The notes under the pieces were generated by a model. That model worked only from the letters and a program-made list of their open reading frames with translations, did no database searches and had not been told where the DNA came from. Below, piece by piece: positions 52,853 to 63,262 of a stretch of 64,000 bases of DNA. Numbering within the stretch: the stretch's first letter is position 1; each line of letters begins with the position of its first letter. Source of the stretch: Spraguea lophii (taxonomy: Eukaryota; Microsporidia; Spragueidae); NCBI GenBank assembly GCA_001887945.1, contig LDOQ01000320.1, positions 1 to 64,000 of the forward strand, written 5' to 3'. A program made the translations under genes and the position numbers.

Positions 52853-53395
52853 ATGTCTGATATATTATCATTGCTTACTAATGGATATATTTATAATAAT
52901 GAATCTATAAATCAATCTTCTATAAATAAAAAATTATACCCTATAGGATATACAACAGTATTATGGTATGATAGAAGTATTCTTATATTAAAAGATTTAA
53001 ATGATATAGAAGGTAATGTAAAAATAAAAGAAGAAGAATTAAAAAATATAATAACAAAAATAATAGAAAATTATAATTGTGATAAAAGTAATGATGATGA
53101 TGATGATAGAAGTAATGATAATTATAATGATGACAAAAATAATAACAAATATAATTATAATCCAATAGATGATATAAAGAAAAGTAATTTAGAATATTTG
53201 AAAGAGAGAAAGATTATAGAAGAAGATGGTGATAGAATATTATTTACAAAATTATTTATTATTCAAAATGAAGTCTATTTGATGCAATTTGATAATGTAA
53301 AAAAATGTAAATTTTGTAATATTTTATGTTTTTATGAAGATGAACATATTTATTGTTTGAAAAAATATTATACAGAATTAAATAAAGCTATGTGA
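52853..53395 (+). CDS. Hypothetical protein with Asp/Asn insertion and C-terminal Cys motif
   Basis: 180 residues. ACCC lies two bases before the start. Residues 1-75 are mixed (LYPIGYTTVLWYDRSILILK). Then comes an Asp/Asn/Ser low-complexity stretch (about 76-110), a short globular part, and near the end KKCKFCNILCFYEDEHIYCL, which has four cysteines in a C-x2-C-x3-C-x9-C spacing and could bind a metal. No family recognised. The insertion style matches other genes of the islands. Confidence 0.6.
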   Translation: MSDILSLLTNGYIYNNESINQSSINKKLYPIGYTTVLWYDRSILILKDLNDIEGNVKIKEEELKNIITKIIENYNCDKSNDDDDDRSNDNYNDDKNNNKYNYNPIDDIKKSNLEYLKERKIIEEDGDRILFTKLFIIQNEVYLMQFDNVKKCKFCNILCFYEDEHIYCLKKYYTELNKAM

Positions 53396-53942
53396 TTTTA
53401 AATTTATTTTACAAAATATGTTACATATATTTGATTGAATATTTATTATTTAAATATATTATTTTTTATATGTGCTAATATCATGTTTTTTCATAGTTAA
53501 ATTCTGATATGTAAAATTTATATAAATATTGGTTTATTATTTTTTATTGCTTGTATAAATTTTAAATCGTGTTTTTAAAGATATTGGTATTTTTTATAAT
53601 AAAACTAAAAGTTTTTAAATATTTTTTTGTTTTCCATTAGAGAAGAGGAAAATTTTTCAATAATCTAATTCATCGGATTTTTAATATTATCATTCTTATT
53701 TAATAATTTAGTTCAATGTTTAATGTTTATGAATATTTAAGTTGTTATATTGGATAAGCTGAATGTCTCTCGGATTTAAAAATTATTTGATTTTTTTTTA
53801 TTATCGTTCATATATTTTATCTTTATCATATCATCATATCAATATGTTAATATGGTTATATTATTTATAAGTTTTTATTGCATAAATAAATGTTAAGTCT
53901 TTTATGCAAATTTTTATAAAACAAATAAATTTTATTCTATCC

Positions 53943-56894
53943 ATGTATATCAAAAAAATTACGATTTCTAATTTTAAAAGCTTCTCTTCAACAACATCAT
54001 TAGATTTCTCTTCTGGTATCAATGTAGTTATCGGTTGTAATGGAAGTGGGAAAAGTAGTATATTATCTGCACTTGAATTTGTTTTGCTTACAAATTATAA
54101 AAAATTATTTTTTGAAGATAAAAAAGCATTACTTTATGAAGGAACTAATATTGATATGAATAATGGTTATGTGGAAGTAGAATTTGATAATTCAGATGGA
54201 AGGTTACCTCTTAATAAAGAGTTTGTTTTAAAGAGAGTAATAAATTTGAAAAAGGATGAATATTATTTGGATAATAAAAATATTACAAAAGAAGAGATAG
54301 AAGGTATATTAGAGAGTGGTATAACTAGAACAAATAATTATATAGTAGAACAAGGTAAAGTGTTTAAATGGGCGACAATAACAGAAAAAGAAAGAATGGA
54401 ATTACTTAAGGAGGTTTCAGGTTGTAATATTTATGAACGAGATAGAGAAAAGTCTTTAAAGTTGTTAGAAGAAACAGAAATAACAGAAAGTAAGATAGAT
54501 AGGTTGTTTGATAAGCTTAAGATTAAAATGAAAGCAATAGATGCAGAAAAAGAGAAGAAAATTAGATTGAATATTTTAGAAAAAGAAAAAAGAGCTTTAG
54601 AAAGGATAATGGCAGAAAATGAATTAAAAACGATAAATAATGATTTAGGAAATATTGTAGAAATAAATGAAGTTAAAGATGAAACAAATGAAGATTTAAG
54701 GGAAATAAAACAACAAGTGGAGATTAAAGAAGAAGAAAGAAACAGACTGAAGAAATACCATCAAGAAATAAACGTTGAATCTAAAGTTGATGAAGAAAAT
54801 AAATATTTTAAAATTAAGGCGGAAGAACATAAACTTGAAATTAAAATAGAAGAAATCAATAAAAATTTGAGAATGATTAAAAATCAAGAAAAAGAATTAA
54901 CAGTGAAAGTCAAAGCCTATGAATATGAAGAAGATTTTTTAAAAACATTTTTAGTTAAAAAAGAAATTAAGGAAGATGAAATAGAAAATAATATAAAACT
55001 TCTTAAAGAAAAGAAAGAAGAATTAAAGAATATAAAATCAAAAGGTAGAATGCAATTAACAGAAGAAGAGTTAAAAAATAAATTAAATAAAAAAATAGAA
55101 GAAAGGAAGAAATTATGGAGAGAAGAAGCTAAAATTAAAGAAGATATGGAAAAAGTAAAAAATAAAATAAAGTTAGAGGAAAGAAGAATATTAAGAAATG
55201 TTGAAGATATAAAAATAGAAGGTGTTCATGATTATCTTTTTAAATTAATTGAAATACCAGATGAACTTTTAAATGCAATAGAAATTCTTTTAGGTTCTAA
55301 TCTTTTCAATTTAGTTGTAGAAAATGAAAATGTAGTGAAAAAAATATTGAAGATTACAAAAGAAAAACTCACTTTTATTCCATTAAATCGAATAGAAAAC
55401 ACAAAATATAATGTTATAGATGATGAAAACATCATACCTATATTCTCTCTTATCCGTACAGAAGACAAATATAAAAATATCATAAAATATTTAACCAAAA
55501 ATACATATTTAGTAAGTGATTTAAAGACTGGTTCTATTTTATCTAAAAAATATAATATAAATGTTATAACTACTGGAGGAGATATTATAAGAAGAAATGG
55601 TATTATATCAGGTGGTCATAAAGAATATGTATTAAAAGAATACAAGAGAGTAGAAAAAGAATTAAAAGAAAGAGAAAGACATATGAAAAGAAATAGAAAA
55701 AGAATATTGGAGATAGAAAATGATATAAATTTATTAAAAAATATAAAAATATTTGATGATAATTCATATGAAGATAATTTAGAGGCAATTATATTATTTT
55801 TAGAAACTAAACTAAAGAAGTATTATAAAATAGAAAATATTGAAGAATACAAAAAAGAAAATAATCATAGAAATATTATAAAAAATAATATTAATTCTAA
55901 AAATTTCAATATTAAAGAAGAAAAGGATAGAGCCATACATAAATTATATTGTATTAAAAAAGAATTAGAAGATTTAAAAGATGAATTAAACCATGAAAAT
56001 ATTATATTATCTAAAATAAAAAATAAAATAGATGAAAAAGAAGAAATACTTAGATCTATTGATAGAATAGAAGAAAGGAATAAAATAGATAAAGAAATAG
56101 AATTACTAGTTGATAAACTAAATATATTAAAAGATAGAATGGAAGAAAATGTAATAGAGGTTAAAGATATAAACATTGAAAGAAGAAAAGAAAGAAAGAA
56201 AATATTAGAAGAAAAAAGAAATATTTTACTGAGTAAAATAGGAGAAATAGGAATAGAGGATGATTTAATAAAAAAATATAAAGAAAAGAATTTAATGAAA
56301 GAATTAAAAAAAATACAAGAAGAAATAAACAGAATAAAAATAAGAGAAGATTTATCCATAACAACAATAGATAACGAAGAATTACTTAGAAGAAAAGAAC
56401 AATTAAATAAAACAAAAGAAGAAATAAGAAATCTTATATCAGAATTAGATAATAAAAAGAATAGTATTTTCAATTACACACTCTCCACCATACAAGAATA
56501 TTTTAAATTTTTCCACAAGAAATTAAGCAGAATAGATGCATCACTTATAAAAAAAGACAATGAATTAGAAATAGCCGTAGATCACCCAGAGAGTTTATCA
56601 GGCGGTCAAAAAACACTGATAGCATTATCACTTATTTTAGCCATTCAAAAGGTAGATCCAGCACCTTTTTATTTCTTTGATGAAATAGACGCTAATTTAG
56701 ATAAAGAAAGTAGAATAGCATTATCTAATGTATTAAGGGATGTAGTAAAAGAAAACAAAATACAAATGTTAATTATAAGTTTCAAAGAAGAAATGGTAGA
56801 TATAGGAGATAGAGTATTTAAAATAACACACAGAAATAAGAAATCTGAAGTAGAAGTTGTTGATAAAAATAGTGGAACCAATATTTTAAGTTAA
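53943..56894 (+). CDS. SMC3: Cohesin ATPase subunit SMC3
   Basis: 983 residues from the ATG at 53943. An in-frame ATG at 53904 adds 13 residues, but the family begins MYIKKIxIxxFKS, as here. Walker A is GCNGSGKS (31-38). INLKKDEYYLDNK (about 100-112) carries Lys103-Lys104, the pair acetylated by Eco1/ESCO in yeast and human SMC3. Long coiled coils flank a hinge at about 424-560. The C-terminal head has the signature LSGGQKTLIALSLILA (from 885), Walker B FYFFDE (913-914 acidic pair) and the SMC3-type ending. With SMC1 and kleisin it forms cohesin, which holds sister chromatids together. It is shorter than the usual about 1200 residues, mainly in the coiled coil. Confidence 0.9.
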   Translation: MYIKKITISNFKSFSSTTSLDFSSGINVVIGCNGSGKSSILSALEFVLLTNYKKLFFEDKKALLYEGTNIDMNNGYVEVEFDNSDGRLPLNKEFVLKRVINLKKDEYYLDNKNITKEEIEGILESGITRTNNYIVEQGKVFKWATITEKERMELLKEVSGCNIYERDREKSLKLLEETEITESKIDRLFDKLKIKMKAIDAEKEKKIRLNILEKEKRALERIMAENELKTINNDLGNIVEINEVKDETNEDLREIKQQVEIKEEERNRLKKYHQEINVESKVDEENKYFKIKAEEHKLEIKIEEINKNLRMIKNQEKELTVKVKAYEYEEDFLKTFLVKKEIKEDEIENNIKLLKEKKEELKNIKSKGRMQLTEEELKNKLNKKIEERKKLWREEAKIKEDMEKVKNKIKLEERRILRNVEDIKIEGVHDYLFKLIEIPDELLNAIEILLGSNLFNLVVENENVVKKILKITKEKLTFIPLNRIENTKYNVIDDENIIPIFSLIRTEDKYKNIIKYLTKNTYLVSDLKTGSILSKKYNINVITTGGDIIRRNGIISGGHKEYVLKEYKRVEKELKERERHMKRNRKRILEIENDINLLKNIKIFDDNSYEDNLEAIILFLETKLKKYYKIENIEEYKKENNHRNIIKNNINSKNFNIKEEKDRAIHKLYCIKKELEDLKDELNHENIILSKIKNKIDEKEEILRSIDRIEERNKIDKEIELLVDKLNILKDRMEENVIEVKDINIERRKERKKILEEKRNILLSKIGEIGIEDDLIKKYKEKNLMKELKKIQEEINRIKIREDLSITTIDNEELLRRKEQLNKTKEEIRNLISELDNKKNSIFNYTLSTIQEYFKFFHKKLSRIDASLIKKDNELEIAVDHPESLSGGQKTLIALSLILAIQKVDPAPFYFFDEIDANLDKESRIALSNVLRDVVKENKIQMLIISFKEEMVDIGDRVFKITHRNKKSEVEVVDKNSGTNILS

Positions 56895-57065
56895 AAGTAA
56901 AATAATATTTAATTATAAAAAGTTTTTAATTGTTTACTGTTAAATACAAAATAATATTTATTTATTATTGAATATAATTAATTAAAATATTTATGTTAAA
57001 TAACACTCCCATTTATTACATTTAAATATAAATAATATTTTTTATAATTAAATTTTTTTAATAGT

Positions 57066-57338
57066 TTAACCGTATTCTTCTATTTCAATATCAAATTTTA
57101 CATCACCATTTAATTCATATATTCTATCGGTATATTTATTTATCAAACTTTTATATTTATCAATATCATCTCTTTTATTATTATTTATATTTATATTCAA
57201 TTGTTTTATAATATCTATTCTATATTTATTTAATAAACTATTAGATGTAATATCCTTAGGATCAGGTATATCATCAATATTAAAACTTTTTAAATTTAAA
57301 TTCATTTTTATACGATCTAACCTCATATTCTTTACCAT
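57066..57338 (-). CDS. Small hypothetical protein
   Basis: 90 residues on the minus strand, convergent with SMC3. CCC lies eight bases upstream of the start. The protein is Asn/Lys/Asp-rich, with a predicted helix (SLLNKYRIDIIKQLNI) and a second one (KYKSLINKYTDRIYEL), and an acidic end (EIEEYG). No family recognised. It lies at the edge of the gene island, next to an old SINE. Confidence 0.5.
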   Translation of the reverse strand: MVKNMRLDRIKMNLNLKSFNIDDIPDPKDITSNSLLNKYRIDIIKQLNININNNKRDDIDKYKSLINKYTDRIYELNGDVKFDIEIEEYG

Positions 57339-57450
57339 TAGAATAAGGGTATATAATAATATAATAGTAATATACTAGTAATAATGTAATATAAATTTAT
57401 TTTAATAATAGTAGAATAAAATTATAATAAAATATAGATTTATTTATATA

Positions 57451-57889
57451 AATTCCCGTCCGCTGTAACTTAGTGTTATCTATGACTTTTGGTTCCTAAA
57501 GTACATCTAAATTCGTATCATCTAGTTTCGTTACAGATATACATCAATCATATCTTACCTTACACTCCTGAATGATAGAGTTTTGCGTATGGTAAAATGT
57601 TCTTCTTTCAATTTCTTAGAGCTTTGCAACCTTTTTCTTGACATAGTATTGGTAGAATCACAAATCAATACAGGAATTGCAACTACATCAGCTATATACT
57701 AGTTTAATATAATAAAGGACTGCCGTATATTCTATAACAATGTTATGTTATCGAACTCTCGTTTATTCAATAACCTTTCTCCTCCTTCTACTTTTTATAT
57801 ATTTTTTGAAAATTATTCTGGGGGAGGGATTCGAACCAGCTAGGGCTCGGATTTGGTTATAACCTCACGACCATTGAACTAAGCAGATC
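57451..57889 (-). mobile_element. tRNA-derived SINE, old diverged copy
   Basis: Minus-strand member of the SINE family with many substitutions. The B box GGTTCGAATCC is still intact (complement of 57837-57847), and the head reads complement of CTAACGACC-like sequence with several changes. The 3' tail region (57460-57510) still shows GTCATAGATAACACTAAGTT in place of the young GTCACAGACCATGGTAGGCC. The terminal A run is lost. No target duplication could be found. Confidence 0.7.
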
Positions 57890-58559
57890 TTGTTAAAGAT
57901 CATTAATAAATAGCTTTGATGGATTTTTCTTAAATCGGATATTTTAAATTTAGTAAATCAGCTAATGGTACATGGCCTGAACATCCAATATATATACGTT
58001 ACAATTGTTTAAACTTTATTATCAAGGAATATTTTAACTTGACAATAATCCTATTTTTTTAGAAAAGTTTTTATAAAACAGGTTTAAATATTTCATTTAT
58101 AAATAAATACCTATGTATTTTAATTTTAATAAAATTTATTATATTAAATTAAAATTGATAATTTTTTATATATTACATAATTGTTTTTTTAAATTATATA
58201 CACAACAAAAGGAGGTGATCGGTAGAAAGTAAATAATTAACATATTATACAGTATTTATCAAATAAGAATTTCCTCTTTGAGATATGTAAGAAATTAAAT
58301 ATTAAATAAAATAGTTTTTCATTATAATTTTTCAGTACAATTTATTAACTAAACCTGACTCTCAACGAATCTCTAACGATTCAACAGTTTCATTGTCAGC
58401 ATATTACCATCATCTAACAAATTATCTTTCATATCTGGAACACAACAATTATATAAATTTTAATATAAATATATTATAATATTTTTATTTGTAATTAATT
58501 GTATTACTACGAAACATAAATGTTTCTTTTGTTACTATTTTATTTTTAATTTTTTTTAA
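57890..58559. other. Intergenic, nothing recognised
   Basis: A+T-rich gap between the old SINE and the YOP1-like gene, without an open frame of 60 codons or a recognisable element. Confidence 0.5.
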
Positions 58560-58563
58560 CCCT
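58560..58563 (+). promoter_or_regulatory. CCCT start-site motif
   Basis: TTTTTTTAACCCT directly abuts the ATG of the YOP1-like gene. Confidence 0.6.
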
Positions 58564-59088
58564 ATGGATCATATTAAAGAAGAAGCAGAAAAATTTTCAT
58601 CTCTATCTTATATTGAAAAACAAACAGGTGGACAAGTAAAGAAAGAACAGGTATTAATAGGAATAATGGTTATTATAGGTCTTCTTACATTTACTAGAGC
58701 AGGATGTTTGGTTATAAGTATTGCAGGTGTTATAATACCATTAAGGGAAAGTTTAATGGTGTTAAATACTGTAAATCCCAAGATAAACGAGTTGAAGCAT
58801 TTATTGGTATTTTGGATGATTTTTAGTTTAATGGTTATTTTTGAATCCGCATTTGGATTTGTTATAAGATATATTCCTTTGTATTACCTTATAAAATTGG
58901 TATTCTTATGGTATATTGGACCATTGAAATTTAATGGTGCTTATACTATCTATGAATTAACACTTTCTAAAATACCTTCAGAATGTTATATGGGAGGATG
59001 TAAACCAGTGGAAGCAGCTAAAAAGATTGCAAGTCAGGTAGAAAAAAAGGTTGAGAATACAATGAAAAATGAAGAAGAAATGAAATAA
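58564..59088 (+). CDS. YOP1: TB2/DP1/HVA22 family ER-shaping protein (YOP1/REEP-like)
   Basis: 174 residues with a CCCT start. The N terminus has YIEKQTGGQVKKE, as in yeast Yop1 (LEKxTGxxK). Then come the family's hydrophobic hairpins: VLIGIMVIIGLLTFTRAG with a second segment at about 46-65, IIPLRESLMVLNTVNP (family: Y-P-A-Y-x-S-x-x-A-I-E-S), then LVFWMIFSLMVIFESAFGFV (family: W-L-T-Y-W-V-V-Y-x-x-F-S-L-x-E). IPLYYLIKLVFLWYIGP and NGAYTIYE end the domain. Members bend ER tubules with reticulons. The C-terminal tail (about 145-174) is an amphipathic Lys/Glu helix. Length matches Yop1. Confidence 0.85.
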   Translation: MDHIKEEAEKFSSLSYIEKQTGGQVKKEQVLIGIMVIIGLLTFTRAGCLVISIAGVIIPLRESLMVLNTVNPKINELKHLLVFWMIFSLMVIFESAFGFVIRYIPLYYLIKLVFLWYIGPLKFNGAYTIYELTLSKIPSECYMGGCKPVEAAKKIASQVEKKVENTMKNEEEMK

Positions 59089-59219
59089 ATAGTACCTAGT
59101 GAATTAGTATGGAGTTTATATTTTTTTATTGATTTGTCTACTTTTTTTAACTTATTGTTTTATCTTCTTAAAGTATCTGTGTCACAAATTATATTTAGAA
59201 GTAAATAAAAAAAGGATAT

Positions 59220-59430
59220 TGTGGATTTCGTGTTATATTTACTAAAATAACTTCTTTTCTGTCTGAAATCTTTGACAAAAACATATTGCCCATATCACTA
59301 CAGATTCTTCCAACATTTATTGTGTTTTTAATATTCGACCATCATTATATTTTCTTTTAACAACAAAACAATTCATCTATTTCTATTTTCCTCATGCTAC
59401 CTATTTTTGAATTTCTAAGATACAGATCGT
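59220..59430 (-). mobile_element. Merlin-type transposase scrap
   Basis: The minus strand reads MRKIEIDELFCC (first acidic block of the family) followed by a GNMFLSKISDRKEV piece like the W-x-x-G-x-x-F-L segment. The rest is missing or unrecognisable. Confidence 0.35.
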
Positions 59431-60785
59431 TCATAATGATTTAATAAAATTAATGATTATTAGTTTGAAACATTACTATCTGTATTTATGTTATTTACTA
59501 TTGTATTTTTATACAACTCGAACGGTATTATTACGGTATGTTTAAAAGTCTTTTTAATCCATTCGAAAAAAGACATATTTTGAATAAATATAGTGTTCTT
59601 TTGCCATATATTTGTTAAACACATCATATATATCTTTCTTTTTTATCTTTACATATTAATTTCGACAGCTTTTTACATTTTTATATATATGTATGTTTGG
59701 GGGAGAACTATGGTTTCGGAGGAATTAGATGGTTTCGGAGATATCTTTAATGATATCGTAAAATTTCATCCACAATATATTATTTCCCTTTCTTCTAGAC
59801 TCGTTTTACTGGAGAGCACAAACTTTATTTTTTATTTTTTTATAAGTTTATTTTTAACGAGAAACTTAATTTAGTATTACAGAATTTTTTAAATACAACA
59901 TCAAAGAAAATTTTTAATTATAAAAAATGTTCGGTAAATACGTTTTATGTTGGGTTAATTTAGAAATATGGTGGTAAAAACAACCGTTCCCCGTTGTTTT
60001 CTGTATAACCTGTATTATTTTTTTTAGTTTAAAATTTAATTAAATTAATACCCTCTTATTAATTACAGGCTAATATATTTCAAAGTCGTTTATTCGAATA
60101 CACATTAATAATTAGTTTCATTATATATATACATCGATTATAACTTACAGTATATTATTGATTATTAAATCATGTTTAAAGTACATGTATTTACTTTTTC
60201 AAAACAATTAAAGAGATCATCAACTTTTTTGTAACATAATATCAACCGATTTATTAGTCAATACATATTTATTTTACGGAAACGTCGAAACATGGTTTAA
60301 TTTAACAATACATAAGTATACAATATTACATTATTATTATTTTCAATTTTTATATTCAAAGTTGTTTAAACACTTGTATAATTTTTTTTAAAAAATCAAA
60401 TGATACTTTTATTACGCTTAAAATATATTGAATCGACGATAAAAATATAAGTTTTAATTCCTTCTGATAATATAACATGCATATTCTTTTTCAACAAAAA
60501 CATAAGGATTGATTCGAAGGTTTCATTAGTACGAACGAATATTTTATATAAAATATATTTTATTTATAAAAAAATTACTAAAACCAAATATTAAGATTTA
60601 AATTCATTCTAAATGGGGTGTAACTTTCGAAACGAGTTTTTTAAAATATAAACCTTACCTTTATTTTTACCCGATAAATATTACTTTTACTAATTGTGAA
60701 GTATAATAATAATAAGACCCTAATAATAGATAGAAAAAAATAAAACATATATTACAAGAACTCTAAATATAAAAGAATAACCACT
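59431..60785. other. A+T-rich gap, nothing firm
   Basis: A 93-codon frame at 59593-59874 begins hydrophobic (FCHIFVKHIIYIFLFYLYIL), but its composition is low-complexity, with no start motif, and I do not accept it as a gene. The remainder has no recognisable element. Confidence 0.4.
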
Positions 60786-61430
60786 TTAATCTTTTAACCC
60801 CAATGGTACCTCGTTTATTCCAATACTATGCAATATGGTTTTAGACATATTTATCTCGTTCAAATGATCTATATAACTACGTATAAGATCATTATACACC
60901 TCATATATTTCATTGACATATTTATCTAGCATTTCAATCGTGCTTTCATACATATAACAATCACTGTTTATAAAAGCAATCAACTTTTCACTATATTCAT
61001 TAAATATATCTTTGGGTGTTTTTTCAATAACCTTATCAACATTCAAAACTGATGAAATATTATATATACCCATTAAAAATTCTATCTCCTTCAAAGTCAA
61101 ACCATTTTTTATTGTTCTAATCAATTCTTCTTTTTTATCAGTTTTTATTTTAACACCAAAAAATGTTATTTCAAATGCTTCACCAAACATTTTTAAAAAA
61201 TCAACTAAACAATCGAAATCAGGTTCATTTTGAATTTTCAATTGTTTCATAGCAATTTCTATTGTATTCCTATCCTTTACCTTCATCTTTGCAATAACTT
61301 TATCCAAATCTATATCTTTAAGATTAGAATACTGCTTAAGCTGTTCACCGTATTCAAGAACCTGTTTTGTACAATCAACAAGAATTATGGTAGAATGGAT
61401 CGCTGAAATAAAAAAAGCTAACAAATACAT
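60786..61430 (-). CDS. Secreted hypothetical protein
   Basis: 214 residues on the minus strand. The N terminus MYLLAFFISAIHSTIILVDC has the form of a short signal peptide. The mature protein is largely helical, with many Lys/Glu/Asp and few cysteines. The segments LKDIDLDKVIAKMKVKDRNT and TLKEIEFLMGIYNISSVLNV are typical of a small helical bundle. I do not recognise a family. A secreted, lineage-specific protein fits its place in a gene-poor zone next to another secreted-protein gene. No C-rich triplet lies at the start. Confidence 0.6.
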   Translation of the reverse strand: MYLLAFFISAIHSTIILVDCTKQVLEYGEQLKQYSNLKDIDLDKVIAKMKVKDRNTIEIAMKQLKIQNEPDFDCLVDFLKMFGEAFEITFFGVKIKTDKKEELIRTIKNGLTLKEIEFLMGIYNISSVLNVDKVIEKTPKDIFNEYSEKLIAFINSDCYMYESTIEMLDKYVNEIYEVYNDLIRSYIDHLNEINMSKTILHSIGINEVPLGLKD

Positions 61431-62335
61431 GATATTATTTTTTCACATGATTAAATAGACGTTAATAATTAAAATAAAGAATGATTGTATAAATAATACT
61501 TTTTTAGGTAAAAACATTAGTATATTTTTTAATTATAATATAATTGTTTTATAGTTTATTTGCTATTATTTTATTAATAAAATTATCTTCATATTTTTAG
61601 ATGCTTTTTTATATATTACTGCTTTATAAAAAACCCTATCTAAATATAAAATTCGAATATTTTTAAATTACTAGCATGTATGCTTCAATATTCCTGAAAT
61701 TAAATATTTCATTAAAATATAATTAAGGATAAAAAATCCCTAAATGGAATATATCCCTAAGTGACAAATGAATCAGGTAAAAATAAAATTTATATTACTT
61801 TTTTATATTTTATTCTTATTAAGCAAAAACCTACTAATTAATTATATTGTAATTAAAGAAAATAATATGTCTGAGATATATTCTTTATTTTGACTTTCAA
61901 ACATCGTATAAAATGCATTAAAAATCGACTTACTATGTAGATGAAAGCTTTTTTTTTCTCTGGAGGAAAACAAAAAAAAATAATTTCGGATACGAAAATA
62001 TTATTAATATTATTTCACCTAATGATAGACATAAACAACAATTTAATTAAAGAACTTATCAATTACGACAATAATATTATATAATTCCATGAATGTAACA
62101 AATATAGAGATATGTTTATAACATGCCGATAAGATATTGGATCCATAAAATGATGAATATTTTTAATTTTGAACAGAAAAGGAAATTAAAGAAGCTATAA
62201 AAAATATTTTTTTCCTTAATTTAAATTTAAAGACCTTTTTAGTTATTACAACGGTGTTGCCCACGATAAATATATTATAAAATACGAAAATAAAAATAAT
62301 ACAACAGTAAACTTTTAATATCCTTATTCATTTTT
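61431..62335. other. A+T-rich gap, nothing recognised
   Basis: About 0.9 kb between two secreted-protein genes on the same strand. No open frame of 60 codons, no repeat or RNA signal recognised. Confidence 0.5.
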
Positions 62336-63262
62336 TTAATTTCCATAAAATGATAAAGTTTCCGCTATAGCATCATTCATAATACATACGTTTTCTTGAG
62401 TTAAATTATCATTACCATGATCAAAGTTTATAGTAATATGAAAATCCTTATCTTTTCCTATCAATCCTTCATCTGCTATAAAACTTGTACAGTCAATAAC
62501 AATAGCTTTCCCACATAGTTTTATATTCGAAATATCAACTGATTTACCATCTGTTTTAGATGCAAATTCATTTAGAATTTGTTCTTTTGAACTATCCGGT
62601 ATATCCGTTTTATCAAAAAATGCAATATGAGGATATCGGGAATTCACTCTTCTTTTGCCCGTTTTTTTTCTGTAAATTCTTGCTGCCGTTCTTATTACCC
62701 AATAGAGAAAAGAGTCGGGAGATAGTTTTTTTGAACAAACTTCATGAGGAAGTTTTGCTAATGATATAAAATTTATCCTTGGTGTATGATCCATTATAGT
62801 TTGAGGTAAATAATATCCTTTACTTTCTATAGCATATTTTACATTCATATATATATTTTCCAGTTCACTTAAACAGTTGTCTTCCATTTCATATATTCTA
62901 GCTACTAGAACATTTAATGTTAAACCATGATTATTACTTATTTCCACATACAAATCCCTATCATTTCTTTCTCTCGCCACTGTCTTATAGTTATAAAAGT
63001 TTATATTAAATTTTGTAGTTCTAAGCTTTTGCTCTACATAATACCTACTGTAGGCATTAATATCATAAGTTATATAAAACATTTTAACATAGGGTAACCT
63101 AGGATTTAAACCGACAAAGTGATCATTAGTATTTTGTAAGCATTGTAAAAATTGACCTGAAGTAACACCAAAGATACCATGTTCGATAAACGTTGCAACA
63201 ATTAAACCAATATTCATAATAAAAAAAATTTTATTGGTATTTATTTTTATGAAATTTACCAT
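62336..63262 (-). CDS. Secreted protein with possible 2H-phosphoesterase motifs
   Basis: 308 residues on the minus strand. The N terminus is hydrophobic; Met16 (MNIGLIVATFIEHGIFGVTS) is the more natural signal-peptide start (63217) than Met1. In the C-terminal half, two histidine motifs stand 63 residues apart: YPHIAFFDKT (His212) and DFHITINFDHG (His275). Between them a helix and a strand pair run through KEQILNEFASKTDGKSVDIS and IKLCGKAIVIDCTSF. This order resembles 2H phosphoesterases (LigT-like and tRNA-ligase phosphodiesterase types), which use two His-x-Thr/Ser motifs. The first motif has Ala where Thr/Ser is expected. The match is by eye, and the N-terminal half is unrecognised. If true, it would be a secreted RNA-end-processing enzyme, a function I only infer. 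Confidence 0.5.
   Translation of the reverse strand: MVNFIKINTNKIFFIMNIGLIVATFIEHGIFGVTSGQFLQCLQNTNDHFVGLNPRLPYVKMFYITYDINAYSRYYVEQKLRTTKFNINFYNYKTVARERNDRDLYVEISNNHGLTLNVLVARIYEMEDNCLSELENIYMNVKYAIESKGYYLPQTIMDHTPRINFISLAKLPHEVCSKKLSPDSFLYWVIRTAARIYRKKTGKRRVNSRYPHIAFFDKTDIPDSSKEQILNEFASKTDGKSVDISNIKLCGKAIVIDCTSFIADEGLIGKDKDFHITINFDHGNDNLTQENVCIMNDAIAETLSFYGN

Noticed and set aside
53904..53942. Earlier in-frame start for SMC3
   Set aside because: The SMC3 family begins MYIKK, which fits the ATG at 53943.
59593..59874. A 93-codon frame with a hydrophobic start
   Set aside because: Low-complexity Phe/Ile/Leu composition typical of A+T-rich DNA, no start motif, no domain.
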